From the NCBI RefSeq assembly GCF_024496085.1, contig NZ_CP101751.1:4013825-4077824 (forward strand): DNA of 64,000 nt, written 5' to 3'. Shown piece after piece: positions 19,751-27,414 of this stretch. The DNA comes from Flavobacterium cerinum (GTDB taxonomy: Bacteria; Bacteroidota; Bacteroidia; Flavobacteriales; Flavobacteriaceae). Both the position numbers and the translations under genes were made by a program. The first letter of the stretch is position 1, and each line of letters begins with the position of its first letter. The notes beneath the pieces were generated by a model that saw nothing but the letters and a program-made list of their open reading frames with translations, did no database searches and had not been told where the DNA came from.

Positions 19751-20145
19751 AAATTATAAATGTGGTTTGCGGTATTTCAATAAATGATAACGGCATCTTT
19801 TTAGCCCGGCTAAATACAACAAAACGAAATGCTGGTCTATGGGAGTTTCCAGGCGGTAAGACTCATGAATTGGAAACGCATCAGGAAGCTTTAGTTAGAG
19901 AATTTTTTGAAGAACTTAATATTGACATTCAGGTTAACGAGTACTTCATGAAGTCAGAAATCATTATTGATAAGAAACAAATAGTACTTCATTCTTATTT
20001 CGTTGATTTTAAAACGGAACCAAAATCTTCAATAGATCATGATTTATTAGGTCGCTTTAATAAAGCAGAACTTTCCAATTTAAAGCTATCAAAAGCCGAT
20101 ATTTCATTTGTTGATCAAATTATTAAAAACAAGCTTATCAATTAA
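19747..20145 (+). CDS. Nudix hydrolase, MutT/CTP-pyrophosphohydrolase-like
   Basis: A 132-aa Nudix enzyme with a complete Nudix box at about 36-60: GGKTHELE, seven residues, then REFFEELNI (matches G-x5-E-x7-REUxEExGU except final Gly is Asn). The NAGLWEFPGGK entry is typical of MutT-type enzymes that hydrolyse 8-oxo-dGTP or other nucleotides. Its ATG overlaps the stop of the EVE-HNH gene, so the pair is an operon; nucleotide sanitation or cleavage of a signal or modified nucleotide alongside a modification-dependent nuclease is a reasonable inference. Followed by a clear terminator. Confidence 0.9.
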   Translation: MKIINVVCGISINDNGIFLARLNTTKRNAGLWEFPGGKTHELETHQEALVREFFEELNIDIQVNEYFMKSEIIIDKKQIVLHSYFVDFKTEPKSSIDHDLLGRFNKAELSNLKLSKADISFVDQIIKNKLIN

Positions 20146-20167
20146 GCCAAACTTTTCAACTACTAAA

Positions 20168-20197
20168 AAATACCCCATCGTTCACTATGGGGTATTT
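20168..20197 (+). terminator. Terminator of the HNH-Nudix operon
   Basis: An 11-bp stem (20,168-20,178 with 20,187-20,197) followed by T's, between convergent genes; may act in both directions. Confidence 0.85.
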
Positions 20198-20218
20198 TTA
20201 TCTTTAAATTATACTATT

Positions 20219-21373
20219 TTAATTCTTAAAATACTCCACTCCATTTTCTCCCAACAATCCTTTTTTTCCTTTTATGGTTGTCACTTCAAACAAACCGAAC
20301 TGCCAATGATCATTAATCTGAATTGGCTCTAAAATTTTTATTTTCGTATACTTCAGCTCAACCTCTTTATAGATTGAATTTAAGATAAATATTCCTTTTC
20401 TATTCTCTTTTTCAAGAAAACAAACAGCTCCCAACTCGTGTTCAATTTTATCATATTTATAATCCAATATGATTTTTCCCGTTTCATCTACCAATCCAAA
20501 TTTCCCTTTTTTTTCTACCAGAAAAGTACTACTCCCGTTATGAGGTCGGAATTTTTTTATAACTCCATCATTTTTTAGAATGATTTTATCTTTATCAATA
20601 GCATAAACAAAGTATTCCGCACCATTTTTGATAACAACATTATCTTCTGAAAAAGCAACTATTTCACCGTACTTTTTTTCAATTTCCTTATATCGATTTT
20701 GCTTCCTATCGCGTTCTTCAATACTTTCCTCCATAGCGACAAGCGTAATTTTCGGTCCTGCTATCGGTTCATCCGTATCTAAAAACGTATCATCCGTATA
20801 AATCGTTTCTTTTCTATCACTATCATCTCTGGAAATAGCCACCCAATCAAATTTGTTTGAATCTTTATTTTCGACCTTCGACCTTCTTATAATTTCATAT
20901 TGGATTGGTATAATTAACTTTCCTTTTGAATTGATCAACCCAAGCTTACCTCCTTTTTCAACTTCAAAACTTTCATTGACAACCGGAGTTACTCTATCAT
21001 ATTCAGCAGGTATCAAACTCTTATTATCTCTTAATATGCCTTCTTTATTGTTTTTATAAATAAAAATCACATTGGAATAATTAGACATTTGCACAGAATC
21101 CAAATAGGCTCCAGAGAATAATACCTTTTTATTTTGGTCAATAATTGAAATCTTACCGTTTTTTCTGATCACATATCTCCCTTTAAAATTCGGTGTGGTT
21201 ATCGCAAATTCACCCATTCCGGTTATAAATGGTTTTACCTTAACCTGACCCAAAGTATCACAAAAACCCCAAAGATTTCCTTCTCGATAAGGCAATAACA
21301 GCTCATTCTTTTTTAAACTCTGAGAAAAAACATTGGTAACGGTAACTAAAAAAAGTAGGTAAAAAACACGCAT
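20219..21373 (-). CDS. Exported WG-repeat protein
   Basis: A 384-aa protein with signal peptide (MRVFYLLFLVTVTNVFSQ) and WG beta-hairpin repeats: NLWGFCDTLGQVKVKPF, KEGILRDNKSLIPAEYD, KLGLINSKGKLIIPIQYE, KFGLVDETGKIILDYKYD and HWQFGLFEVTTIKGKKGLL. WG repeats occur in bacterial surface or periplasmic proteins of unknown role, sometimes in defence-related loci. It is the last host gene before the integrated element; the terminator at 20,168 lies beyond its 3' end. Confidence 0.88.
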   Translation of the reverse strand: MRVFYLLFLVTVTNVFSQSLKKNELLLPYREGNLWGFCDTLGQVKVKPFITGMGEFAITTPNFKGRYVIRKNGKISIIDQNKKVLFSGAYLDSVQMSNYSNVIFIYKNNKEGILRDNKSLIPAEYDRVTPVVNESFEVEKGGKLGLINSKGKLIIPIQYEIIRRSKVENKDSNKFDWVAISRDDSDRKETIYTDDTFLDTDEPIAGPKITLVAMEESIEERDRKQNRYKEIEKKYGEIVAFSEDNVVIKNGAEYFVYAIDKDKIILKNDGVIKKFRPHNGSSTFLVEKKGKFGLVDETGKIILDYKYDKIEHELGAVCFLEKENRKGIFILNSIYKEVELKYTKIKILEPIQINDHWQFGLFEVTTIKGKKGLLGENGVEYFKN

Positions 21374-21549
21374 AACTCGTAAATTAGGAAAATAAATTAA
21401 AACATATTGATGATCATCATTCTTGTAAATACTTCGATCTTTTTTACTACATTATAAGTCTTAGGTAAGGAATATTTTTTTCAAATCATATTCATTTTCA
21501 TATTCATTACGGACAGCCCTTAACAAACTGGAAAGTTTTGACATAAAAA

Positions 21550-21579
21550 AAACGGTCTTAAATTACTTTAAAACCGTTT
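21550..21579 (-). terminator. Original tRNA-Met terminator displaced by the element
   Basis: A 13-bp stem with one mismatch (21,550-21,562 with 21,567-21,579) and a U-run on the minus strand, 12 bases beyond the left copy of the tRNA 3' half. It is the host's original terminator for the tRNA gene, now 25.8 kb from it. A near-identical hairpin follows the functional tRNA at 47,316. Confidence 0.75.
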
Positions 21580-21590
21580 AATCTGTTCCG

Positions 21591-21644
21591 CTGAACTCGT
21601 AGCGAGGACGGGAGTTGAACCCGTGACCTCAGGGTTATGAATCC
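21591..21644. repeat. attL: 54-bp copy of the tRNA-Met 3' half
   Basis: Identical over 54 bases to 47,369-47,422. It contains the tRNA from the anticodon loop to the 3' acceptor strand plus a few flanking bases, but continues into AAAAAGTG instead of the tRNA 5' half, so it is a non-functional remnant marking the left element border. Confidence 0.93.
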
Positions 21645-21648
21645 AAAA

Positions 21649-21674
21649 AGTGTTATTTTTCAATTCATAACACT
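21649..21674 (-). terminator. Hairpin at the left end of the element
   Basis: An 8-bp stem (21,649-21,656 with 21,667-21,674) followed on the minus strand by five U's. It would end the leftward lysogeny operon. In the excised circle it sits between that operon and the integrase gene. Confidence 0.5.
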
Positions 21675-21736
21675 CAGAAAATCAGCGTTAATCTTTTCAA
21701 CAAAAACACAAAACGTATGCGGTTTTATATTCGGAA

Positions 21737-22222
21737 TTATTTATTTTTTATAAACTCATTATATTGATCATCGGTAAAATACATTGCTCTCACTATTATT
21801 TTTCTTGCATCATCCGATTTGCCTTCATTTTTTTTCAACTCGTCATTATAAATAGTTAACTGTTCTTTAGTCAAAACTTTTCTAAATATTGTCTCGTTCT
21901 TAACTAGATAATTAATAAATTCAGTGATGTTTTTTTTATCATCAGCACCTTTTATGTTGTTATACAACTCCAGCCTTTTGCTCCAAGATTTTGAAAAAAG
22001 CGTGTCAAGTACTTTTTTTTGATTCTCAGAAAAACTTAAAAAATTTAGCATCTTATAGTTTGCGTCTTTAAAAACATTTTCGTTTGTTTTCTTTCTTTCA
22101 ACAATCATTTCCATTACGCCAACTCTTAATTTAATTTCATCTTCAATATTCAGTTTTTGAGCAATCACATAAATAGGTGTTAATAAAAGTGAAATGAACA
22201 GAATTAAAGTAGTTTTCTTCAT
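21737..22222 (-). CDS. Exported protein of unknown function, lysogeny arm
   Basis: A 161-aa protein with a signal peptide (MKKTTLILFISLLLTPIYVIAQ) and a helical, charged remainder. Short blocks (SENQKKVLDTLFSKSW, LTKEQLTIYNDELKK) recall the neighbouring lipoprotein (SNGQKSACEIIWKEE, LNSNQLVQYKKEHQ), so the two are probably distant paralogues with LTxxQ/Spy-like helical repeats. Three bases separate it from that gene, and both lie downstream of the repressor, the usual site of genes expressed in the lysogen that modify the host envelope. Function unknown. Confidence 0.7.
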   Translation of the reverse strand: MKKTTLILFISLLLTPIYVIAQKLNIEDEIKLRVGVMEMIVERKKTNENVFKDANYKMLNFLSFSENQKKVLDTLFSKSWSKRLELYNNIKGADDKKNITEFINYLVKNETIFRKVLTKEQLTIYNDELKKNEGKSDDARKIIVRAMYFTDDQYNEFIKNK

Positions 22223-22225
22223 AAA

Positions 22226-22642
22226 TTAGTTTTTATCGATATAAATCCTTTTGATTTCACTTAGCTGTTTGTCGCTTAGAAAAAATCTTAAAAGTTTATC
22301 CTGGTGCTCTTTTTTATATTGAACTAATTGATTTGAATTTAACAATTCTCTAAATTTAACTTCAGACTCATAAACAACCGGCGCAATCTCTTCGTTTGAC
22401 TCGCTGTTTACTCTTGCTAATTTATCTTTTTCTTCTTTCCAAATTATTTCGCAAGCTGATTTTTGTCCATTACTCAAATTTAAATACATTGCTTCGTTGT
22501 TCTTTTTTTGCAAGAATTGCTCTTCTGTTAATTTCATACTTGTTTTTGCATTTAACATAGTGATTGATTTTGAAACTCGACAACCAACAGTTGTAAATAG
22601 GACAAAAAGAAAAGAAACAATTGTAAGTGTAATTTTTTTCAT
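22226..22642 (-). CDS. Putative lipoprotein, lysogeny arm
   Basis: A 138-aa protein with a lipoprotein signal (MKKITLTIVSFLFVLFTTVGC; lipobox TVGC, Cys21). The mature part is helical and highly charged and contains LTEEQFLQKKNNEAM and LNSNQLVQYKKEHQ segments. It sits between the repressor and a probable paralogue in the same direction. Membrane-anchored helical proteins made by lysogens often block superinfection, but nothing in the sequence proves this. Confidence 0.7.
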   Translation of the reverse strand: MKKITLTIVSFLFVLFTTVGCRVSKSITMLNAKTSMKLTEEQFLQKKNNEAMYLNLSNGQKSACEIIWKEEKDKLARVNSESNEEIAPVVYESEVKFRELLNSNQLVQYKKEHQDKLLRFFLSDKQLSEIKRIYIDKN

Positions 22643-22694
22643 ATAATATATTTTTAAATTTTCAGGAAAGTTAAATCTTTTTATTTTTATTTAG

Positions 22695-23414
22695 CTAACT
22701 CATAGAGTTGATTCTAATACTAGCCTTGACTAAAGCCATAGCACTAACATTGGCAATCGGAACATCTTTGTCGTTATGATGTTTGTTTTGACTAACAAGC
22801 TTGATAAATTCATCGCCTTTATCACTTTTTTGAACATATTTAACCGTAACCATTTCATCCCCTTCAACGTTAAAACTAATAAGATACATTTCTCCAAAAA
22901 AAATGTTTTCTAAAATATTGTGAACTTGTTTATACATTATTATGTCACCGCTTTTCAGTAAAGGATACATGGAATCGCCCGTAACATAAATCGCTCCATC
23001 ACATTTAGGCAAGTTAGGAATCTGAATATAATCTACAGGTATTGTTTCAGACGAATCGCTAAACAACGTAACTATTCCAGCGGATGCTTCAATATTGTAA
23101 AGGGGAACCGCTTGATTTTTAATTAATCGATCTGATTTTAATTTAAAAACATTAGTATCAGCATCAGTCTTTAACATGTCGCCTCTACCTGTCATCAACC
23201 AGTTCAAATCAACATCATCAAACAAGTTTGACAAATCCAATATTATTTGATATGAAGGTTTGTTAGAATTGTCCCTTTCTAATCTATAAAGCTTTTCAGG
23301 AGAGGAATACCCTAGTTTTCTCGCTAATTCCCCAACATTCTTAATACGCTTTATTTCACACACTTGCATAAGTCTTTCAAAAAAACTAGTGTTATTTTTC
23401 AAATTTATTTGCAT
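22695..23414 (-). CDS. S24-family phage repressor (CI/LexA-like)
   Basis: A 239-aa repressor: N-terminal HTH (about 24-66, GELARKLGYSSPEKLYRLERD), then an S24 autoprotease domain with an Ala-Gly cleavage site (A112-G113 in EASAGIV), nucleophile Ser148 in VTGDSMYPLLKSGD and Lys192 in MVTVKYVQ. This predicts RecA-stimulated self-cleavage on DNA damage, releasing the lytic promoter. The gene's start codon abuts a palindromic operator that overlaps the divergent rightward promoter. Length and layout are those of lambdoid-type CI proteins in Bacteroidota prophages. Confidence 0.92.
   Translation of the reverse strand: MQINLKNNTSFFERLMQVCEIKRIKNVGELARKLGYSSPEKLYRLERDNSNKPSYQIILDLSNLFDDVDLNWLMTGRGDMLKTDADTNVFKLKSDRLIKNQAVPLYNIEASAGIVTLFSDSSETIPVDYIQIPNLPKCDGAIYVTGDSMYPLLKSGDIIMYKQVHNILENIFFGEMYLISFNVEGDEMVTVKYVQKSDKGDEFIKLVSQNKHHNDKDVPIANVSAMALVKASIRINSMS
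23219..23230. repeat. Second copy of the repressor operator palindrome
   Basis: CAAACAAGTTTG, the reverse complement of the operator at 23,419-23,430, located exactly 200 bp away inside the repressor gene. It could be an auxiliary operator supporting looping or autoregulation. Confidence 0.4.
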
Positions 23415-23438
23415 TAATCAAACTTGTTTGTATATTTG
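23408..23438 (+). promoter_or_regulatory. Early rightward promoter with operator in its spacer
   Basis: TTTG (23,408-23,411), a 19-bp spacer, then TATATTTG (23,431-23,438): a textbook Bacteroidota -33/-7 promoter. The spacer holds the near-palindrome CAAACTTGTTTG (23,419-23,430), well placed for the S24 repressor to block polymerase. Transcription would start near 23,445 and enter the early arm. Confidence 0.75.
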
Positions 23439-23460
23439 TATTGTAAAACTGAAACAAAAC

Positions 23461-23483
23461 GGAATTGCGGTTGTTGCAATTCC
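23461..23483 (+). other. Leader hairpin of the early transcript
   Basis: GGAATTGC (23,461-23,468) pairs with GCAATTCC (23,476-23,483), just after the predicted start site. The ~210-base leader to 23,655 has no other convincing gene; a 75-codon frame from a TTG in the operator has no coding character. Confidence 0.45.
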
Positions 23484-23655
23484 GATAAAAAACGGAAAAT
23501 AAAATTAAGCTATTTGTACCAAAGTGTACCAATAATAAAATTTTTTTTTCCGCTTGAAAAAAAGCAACAAAAATCCGTTGAAAAACACCGGATTAAAGAG
23601 TGCGTTTCAATTGAACATATTGATTTTGTAAGACAACTATTATGCCAATAAGGAT

Positions 23656-23910
23656 ATGATAAGTAAAGAAGAAACTCAAAAGATAAAAAAAGTACTTGGG
23701 TCGAAGTATTCCCCGGTGATTATTGATCGCCTAAACAAAAGGAAAATCACCAATGCTAAGAGTAATCCCTACTCACCGGAATCGATTCAGAAAATTGTAA
23801 CCGGAAAAATAGAAAACTCACGAGTTGAACTGGAAATTGCAAAGCTGGTTTATGAAACAGTTGAAGCGAAGAAAAAAACGGAAAAAGAAAAAAAACGACT
23901 ATTAAAATAA
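23656..23910 (+). CDS. Cro-sized DNA-binding candidate
   Basis: An 84-aa basic, helical protein, first gene of the early arm. The stretch PVIIDRLNKRKITNAKSN followed by YSPESIQKIVTGK resembles a short helix-turn-helix scaffold, and the position directly downstream of the repressor-controlled promoter is that of Cro-type antirepressors. No family match is certain. The Lys-rich C-terminal tail (EAKKKTEKEKKR) would favour nucleic-acid contact. Confidence 0.6.
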   Translation: MISKEETQKIKKVLGSKYSPVIIDRLNKRKITNAKSNPYSPESIQKIVTGKIENSRVELEIAKLVYETVEAKKKTEKEKKRLLK

Positions 23911-23911
23911 A

Positions 23912-24130
23912 ATGATACAGGCAGAAACGGCATATAATATTGTACAGGCTCTAACTCCGGAAGAGTTAGCGAGATTGTGCGGTATGATGCAAGTTGAGCC
24001 GATCAATAAACCGACTAAGAAAAAAGTCAAAGTAAAAAAAATCTGCCAAGTGGAAGCCGCAGGATGGACAGTAGAAAATGTTATCGAAAAGCTTTTAATA
24101 TCATTTATAAATAAGGCAGAAAAACGTTAA
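23912..24130 (+). CDS. Small early protein of unknown function
   Basis: A 72-aa protein starting one base after the previous stop (MIQAETAYNIVQALTPEELARLCGMM). An N-terminal helical part is joined to a basic linker (PTKKKVKVKKI) and a second helical part. Proteins of this size and N-terminus recur in early regions of flavobacterial phages as far as I know, without an assigned role. Confidence 0.6.
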   Translation: MIQAETAYNIVQALTPEELARLCGMMQVEPINKPTKKKVKVKKICQVEAAGWTVENVIEKLLISFINKAEKR

Positions 24131-24180
24131 TTGAAATCTTGGAACCGCTTGAAAAGGATAGAAACTACCCTTTTCTGAAA

Positions 24181-24318
24181 TTAGATTTTATTTCGGTTGT
24201 TGGAAATAACAATTCCAACAGCAATACCTATGCAAAGGATTGCCAACGCTTGCGATGTGCAAACTGTAAACCTAAAATTAAAATCATTGCTAGTAATACT
24301 AATTTCGGTAGTATCCAT
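24181..24318 (-). CDS. Possible small antisense membrane peptide
   Basis: A 45-codon minus-strand frame starting at ATG 24,318 (MDTTEISITSNDFNF...) and ending with a hydrophobic segment (ALAILCIGIAVGIVISNN). The complementary + strand also has open frames here (from about 24,139 and 24,197), so the coding strand is uncertain. A short single-TM peptide opposite an early transcript would fit a type I toxin-like layout, but this is only a possibility. Confidence 0.25.
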   Translation of the reverse strand: MDTTEISITSNDFNFRFTVCTSQALAILCIGIAVGIVISNNRNKI

Positions 24319-24439
24319 AGTCAAATACCGCAAGGTTTTGGTTCTCCTTGCGTATGTTTTAAAAGCGGTTTCAAGTTTTTTTGAGAATACAAGCAGAAGG
24401 CTTGCAAGCCGGTTCGTTGCCGGATATTCTCGCACAGAG

Positions 24440-24516
24440 CGCAAAATGCGTATTTAATTCCCCTAAGCTGGGAGTAGCTGAAAGTTTAGACGCCGACACT
24501 ACTCCTTCGCTAAGGG
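24440..24516 (+). ncRNA. Candidate structured RNA element
   Basis: Nested complementary blocks: CGCA/TGCG (24,440-24,450), an outer helix CCCTAAGC (24,461-24,468) with GCTAAGGG (24,509-24,516; 7 of 8 pair) and an inner helix GGAGTAG (24,471-24,477) with CTACTCC (24,499-24,505) enclosing a 21-base loop. It lies in the 24,131-24,543 gap, which has no clear gene. Could be a regulatory RNA, attenuator or cis element; no known family recognised. Confidence 0.35.
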
Positions 24517-24543
24517 TTAACCATCTAAATAATTGACAAATAA

Positions 24544-24777
24544 ATGGATGAAATTATTAATAAATCCGTTGCAAAGCTGTTGCAACTAGATTTTGTCGTT
24601 GGCTGCGTAAAGCACGACTATACCTTTGATCAAAAGGTTGTCCAAATTTCTTTTACAAAGATAGAAGAATTCGACTTAAAAGCAACTCTCAAATGTATTC
24701 CTGTAGAGCATATCTGTTCGATCCGAATAATGACAGGAATAAATACCGCATTCTTCTATATCAACTCTTTGGTTTAA
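24544..24777 (+). CDS. Small early protein of unknown function
   Basis: A 77-aa protein (MDEIINKSVAKLLQLDFVVG...) of mixed alpha/beta character, without recognisable motifs. It stands 11 bases before the next gene in the same direction and is part of the early operon. Its ATG follows the structured 24,440-24,516 element by 27 bases, so that element could affect its translation. Confidence 0.55.
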   Translation: MDEIINKSVAKLLQLDFVVGCVKHDYTFDQKVVQISFTKIEEFDLKATLKCIPVEHICSIRIMTGINTAFFYINSLV

Positions 24778-24788
24778 AATCTTTAGTT

Positions 24789-25040
24789 ATGGAATTTGTA
24801 AACAACAACAATTGTTTCCTAATGGCGTGGCCTACATCATCAGGAGAATTTAAAAAATCACCGATAATCAATTGTATTACACCCGAAGAAAACACCGCAA
24901 ATACAGGTGATCGCGTAATAGGATTTAAAAACAAATCGGGACAAGATCGGATTTACTTGATTTCTGAAATTTTATCGGAAAGCAAGTCCAGTAAGCCAGG
25001 ATATAAAGCATTTAAAGCTAAAGTTTCTTTAATACAATAA
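24789..25040 (+). CDS. Small early protein of unknown function
   Basis: An 83-aa protein from ATG 24,789 (MEFVNNNNCFLMAWPTSSGEFK). An earlier in-frame start at 24,693 would overlap the preceding gene by 85 bases, so the later ATG is chosen. Beta-rich with a basic C-terminal end. No family recognised; five bases upstream of the 590-aa replication candidate, suggesting coupling. Confidence 0.6.
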   Translation: MEFVNNNNCFLMAWPTSSGEFKKSPIINCITPEENTANTGDRVIGFKNKSGQDRIYLISEILSESKSSKPGYKAFKAKVSLIQ

Positions 25041-25045
25041 AAATA

Positions 25046-26818
25046 ATGGAGAAACCATCCATAAATAATAAGGTATTCGACCTAATTAAAGGTATCGGTA
25101 CCACAAATCAAACCAACACCGAACAACATTCTTTACCATTAAGCATTGAGCCGGAAAAAGACAACTGTATAATGGCGGTTTATCCGGCCATGACTACCGA
25201 AACTATTGCCGCTACAATGGATAATTTTAGACTTTTTGTTCCGGATTACAACGCAAAGGTGGTTGAGGAAAATATCGCCATCGCCAACCATAATTCCGAG
25301 GTTTTCACCAATATCAAAGACTTAAACCCAGTACAAGCCGGATTTAGACGCGCATTCATGCTTAAATACGGCAAGTGGGTAAATTACCTGGACAAGAAAA
25401 CACTCGAAATCAAAGAACGCTACCAGCTTAATGATATGAATGCGCGCCAGTACAATGCCCTTGCAACGGAGTTTTGCAACGAATACGGCAACATCGTTGA
25501 ACTGATGCCTTTACAAACAATCAAATATTCAACGGAAATGTTTTTCATGAATTTCCTACACGCATACAACGGTCAGCTGAGCAAGAAAAATGCAATTCAC
25601 ATGAAAATGGATATTGCGTACAAAAAGCCGCTTCCGCCTGTAGAGATAAATAGCTTGCAAATAACGAACTTAATGCGAAACGGAGTTAAAGCCATCAATG
25701 TGTGCAAGAAAACGGTTATAAATCACCGGAAGCGGCTTGAAGAAGCCGGAATACTTGTTGACTACGTTTATCAAGGTTTTTACCGCGGTACTTTACACCA
25801 ATTCAACCCGGAAATATTACAAATCATTGACCTTGCAACCGGAAAAAATGCCAACACTGAAAATCAATCGATTAGCAGTAAAAAAAGGAAAAACTTAGCT
25901 GAGTTCAATGAGACTACAAGAACTAAAAAAAATGAGTGTGAAATAAAAGAGAATGTTGAAAACAATTCTCTGTCCAAAAGGAGTTCGCTCGGTTCCTCGC
26001 TCACGAGTTTTAATTCTACTTTCTACAGGAACACAGATCGCAAGATGCAAAAGATTTCACCAGAGGGGGCGGCCAAAATTGTTAAAACTGATGCGGTTGA
26101 TTCGGTAGAACTGACGGTAAGTGAAAAATTACAGCGGTTAATCGTTCATCCGCAACAATTAGCCGAAGAATTAGCCAGCGGAGAACACTGGGATTACTCT
26201 CCGATCGATATCCGGGTATTGTTCCGTGAAGCTTATGAAGGAACATTAACCACTGAGGAATTTAAGCAGCTACTAATTCAGGACTTTTTAAAGACTTCTG
26301 CAAAAATATGGCGTGGCAAACGAGTTTTTGTCGGCTCATGGAAAAACACAATCAATGTGTTTTATGATAGCTGGTTTATGAATGGAAAATTCACGTTTTC
26401 AAAGCAAAACCAGTTTGATTACCTGAAGGAATACCGCTGGCGAATTAACCACGCTCGTAAGTGGTTCCTGTCTAAACCGGATTTTAACCCGCTATTCCCG
26501 TCTGATTATTTCGACAGATCACGGACCGATCGCAAAGAAGTTGGTTTTGGCTACACGTCAAAAGCCTGGAACCGCCATTTGAAATATATGGAAAACCGCG
26601 CGGCGAAGCAGCGCAAAGCGGAAAATAAAACACAAACCCGAAAACAAAGCTTATCGGCGGCCAAAGCGGTTGAGGCAAAAATCAAAATGTATCTAAAAGG
26701 TCGAGTGTCGGTTGAGAACCTGTACATCTTTGTTCAAAACAAATACCCGGCTTTCCTTGATAATCTTTCATCGATGGTGTGGAAAATTCAAAGTTCTAAT
26801 CTTAAAAACAATAATTAA
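25046..26818 (+). CDS. Replication-initiator candidate with internal winged-helix region
   Basis: The largest early protein (590 aa). Residues ~205-262 (LQITNLMRNGVKAINVCKK then TVINHRKRLEEAGILVDYVY) read as a winged helix-turn-helix, followed by a low-complexity Asn/Ser/Lys linker (~275-345) and a basic helical C-terminal half. This layout of an N-terminal domain with wHTH, a flexible linker and a helicase-loading tail is common in phage replication initiators, and no other replication gene is present in the element. No primase, polymerase or Walker motif is visible. Function is inferred from position, size and wHTH. Confidence 0.5.
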   Translation: MEKPSINNKVFDLIKGIGTTNQTNTEQHSLPLSIEPEKDNCIMAVYPAMTTETIAATMDNFRLFVPDYNAKVVEENIAIANHNSEVFTNIKDLNPVQAGFRRAFMLKYGKWVNYLDKKTLEIKERYQLNDMNARQYNALATEFCNEYGNIVELMPLQTIKYSTEMFFMNFLHAYNGQLSKKNAIHMKMDIAYKKPLPPVEINSLQITNLMRNGVKAINVCKKTVINHRKRLEEAGILVDYVYQGFYRGTLHQFNPEILQIIDLATGKNANTENQSISSKKRKNLAEFNETTRTKKNECEIKENVENNSLSKRSSLGSSLTSFNSTFYRNTDRKMQKISPEGAAKIVKTDAVDSVELTVSEKLQRLIVHPQQLAEELASGEHWDYSPIDIRVLFREAYEGTLTTEEFKQLLIQDFLKTSAKIWRGKRVFVGSWKNTINVFYDSWFMNGKFTFSKQNQFDYLKEYRWRINHARKWFLSKPDFNPLFPSDYFDRSRTDRKEVGFGYTSKAWNRHLKYMENRAAKQRKAENKTQTRKQSLSAAKAVEAKIKMYLKGRVSVENLYIFVQNKYPAFLDNLSSMVWKIQSSNLKNNN

Positions 26819-26821
26819 TCA

Positions 26822-27058
26822 ATGGCCTTTGCAAGTAAAGAAGATTCACGTATTAGAATGGTTGCATTAACCATTAACGGAATGGACAACATTGTTTGGT
26901 ATTCCCCAATTCGAGGAAATAAAAAATCTGACGATGTTATCATAAACGGAATGTTGTACAGGTTCCAGGCTCGCCCGGAAATCAAATATGTAAATAAGAT
27001 CCAGTTCTACAACAACATTGGGAATAATGAACTAATCCGGGAGTATCAAATAAGATAG
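26822..27058 (+). CDS. Small early protein of unknown function
   Basis: A 78-aa beta-rich protein (MAFASKEDSRIRMVALTING...), three bases after the replication candidate. The pattern of short strands ending KYVNKIQFYNN resembles small SH3-like domains, but no family can be claimed. Same operon as its neighbours. Confidence 0.55.
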   Translation: MAFASKEDSRIRMVALTINGMDNIVWYSPIRGNKKSDDVIINGMLYRFQARPEIKYVNKIQFYNNIGNNELIREYQIR

Positions 27059-27079
27059 TGTTAAAAAACTACAGTTACT

Positions 27080-27412
27080 ATGAAAAAAGTTGTACTAGAA
27101 AATCTATCAATTAAAGACTTGGAATTGATTCAAGATAGAGTTAATGAAAAAATTCAAGTCCTTAATTCAAATCTCTGGGATGATATGATAAAAATCGATC
27201 TACTGCAAGAATTGTGGTTTGATTTGAGAAAAAAAATTGAAAACACTAAAAATTCTGATCGAAACAAAATTATAATGCGGGTTAGCACTTCAATAGTACT
27301 CATGGAATTGTTTCTTAACCTAATAGCTGCTAATACAGGGTTAAACGGGTATGAAAGCTACTTGCTTCTTGATTTAGCAGGGAGACTAAATAAACAGATA
27401 ATCAATTTATAA
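27080..27412 (+). CDS. Helical early protein of unknown function
   Basis: A 110-aa, almost entirely helical protein (LSIKDLELIQDRVNEKIQVLN ...). No motif recognised. Ends two bases before the adenine methylase start, so the two are probably translated together. Confidence 0.55.
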   Translation: MKKVVLENLSIKDLELIQDRVNEKIQVLNSNLWDDMIKIDLLQELWFDLRKKIENTKNSDRNKIIMRVSTSIVLMELFLNLIAANTGLNGYESYLLLDLAGRLNKQIINL

Positions 27413-27414
27413 TC

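Noticed and set aside
23424..23651. 75-codon frame starting within the operator
   Set aside because: Its TTG start lies in the operator itself, before the -7 box, so the promoter's own transcript could not include it; the product has no gene-like pattern.
24139..24457. Two overlapping + strand frames in the early gap
   Set aside because: Both start at non-ATG or poor sites, overlap each other and an opposite-strand frame, and encode no recognisable protein; kept only as part of the uncertain RNA/peptide region.
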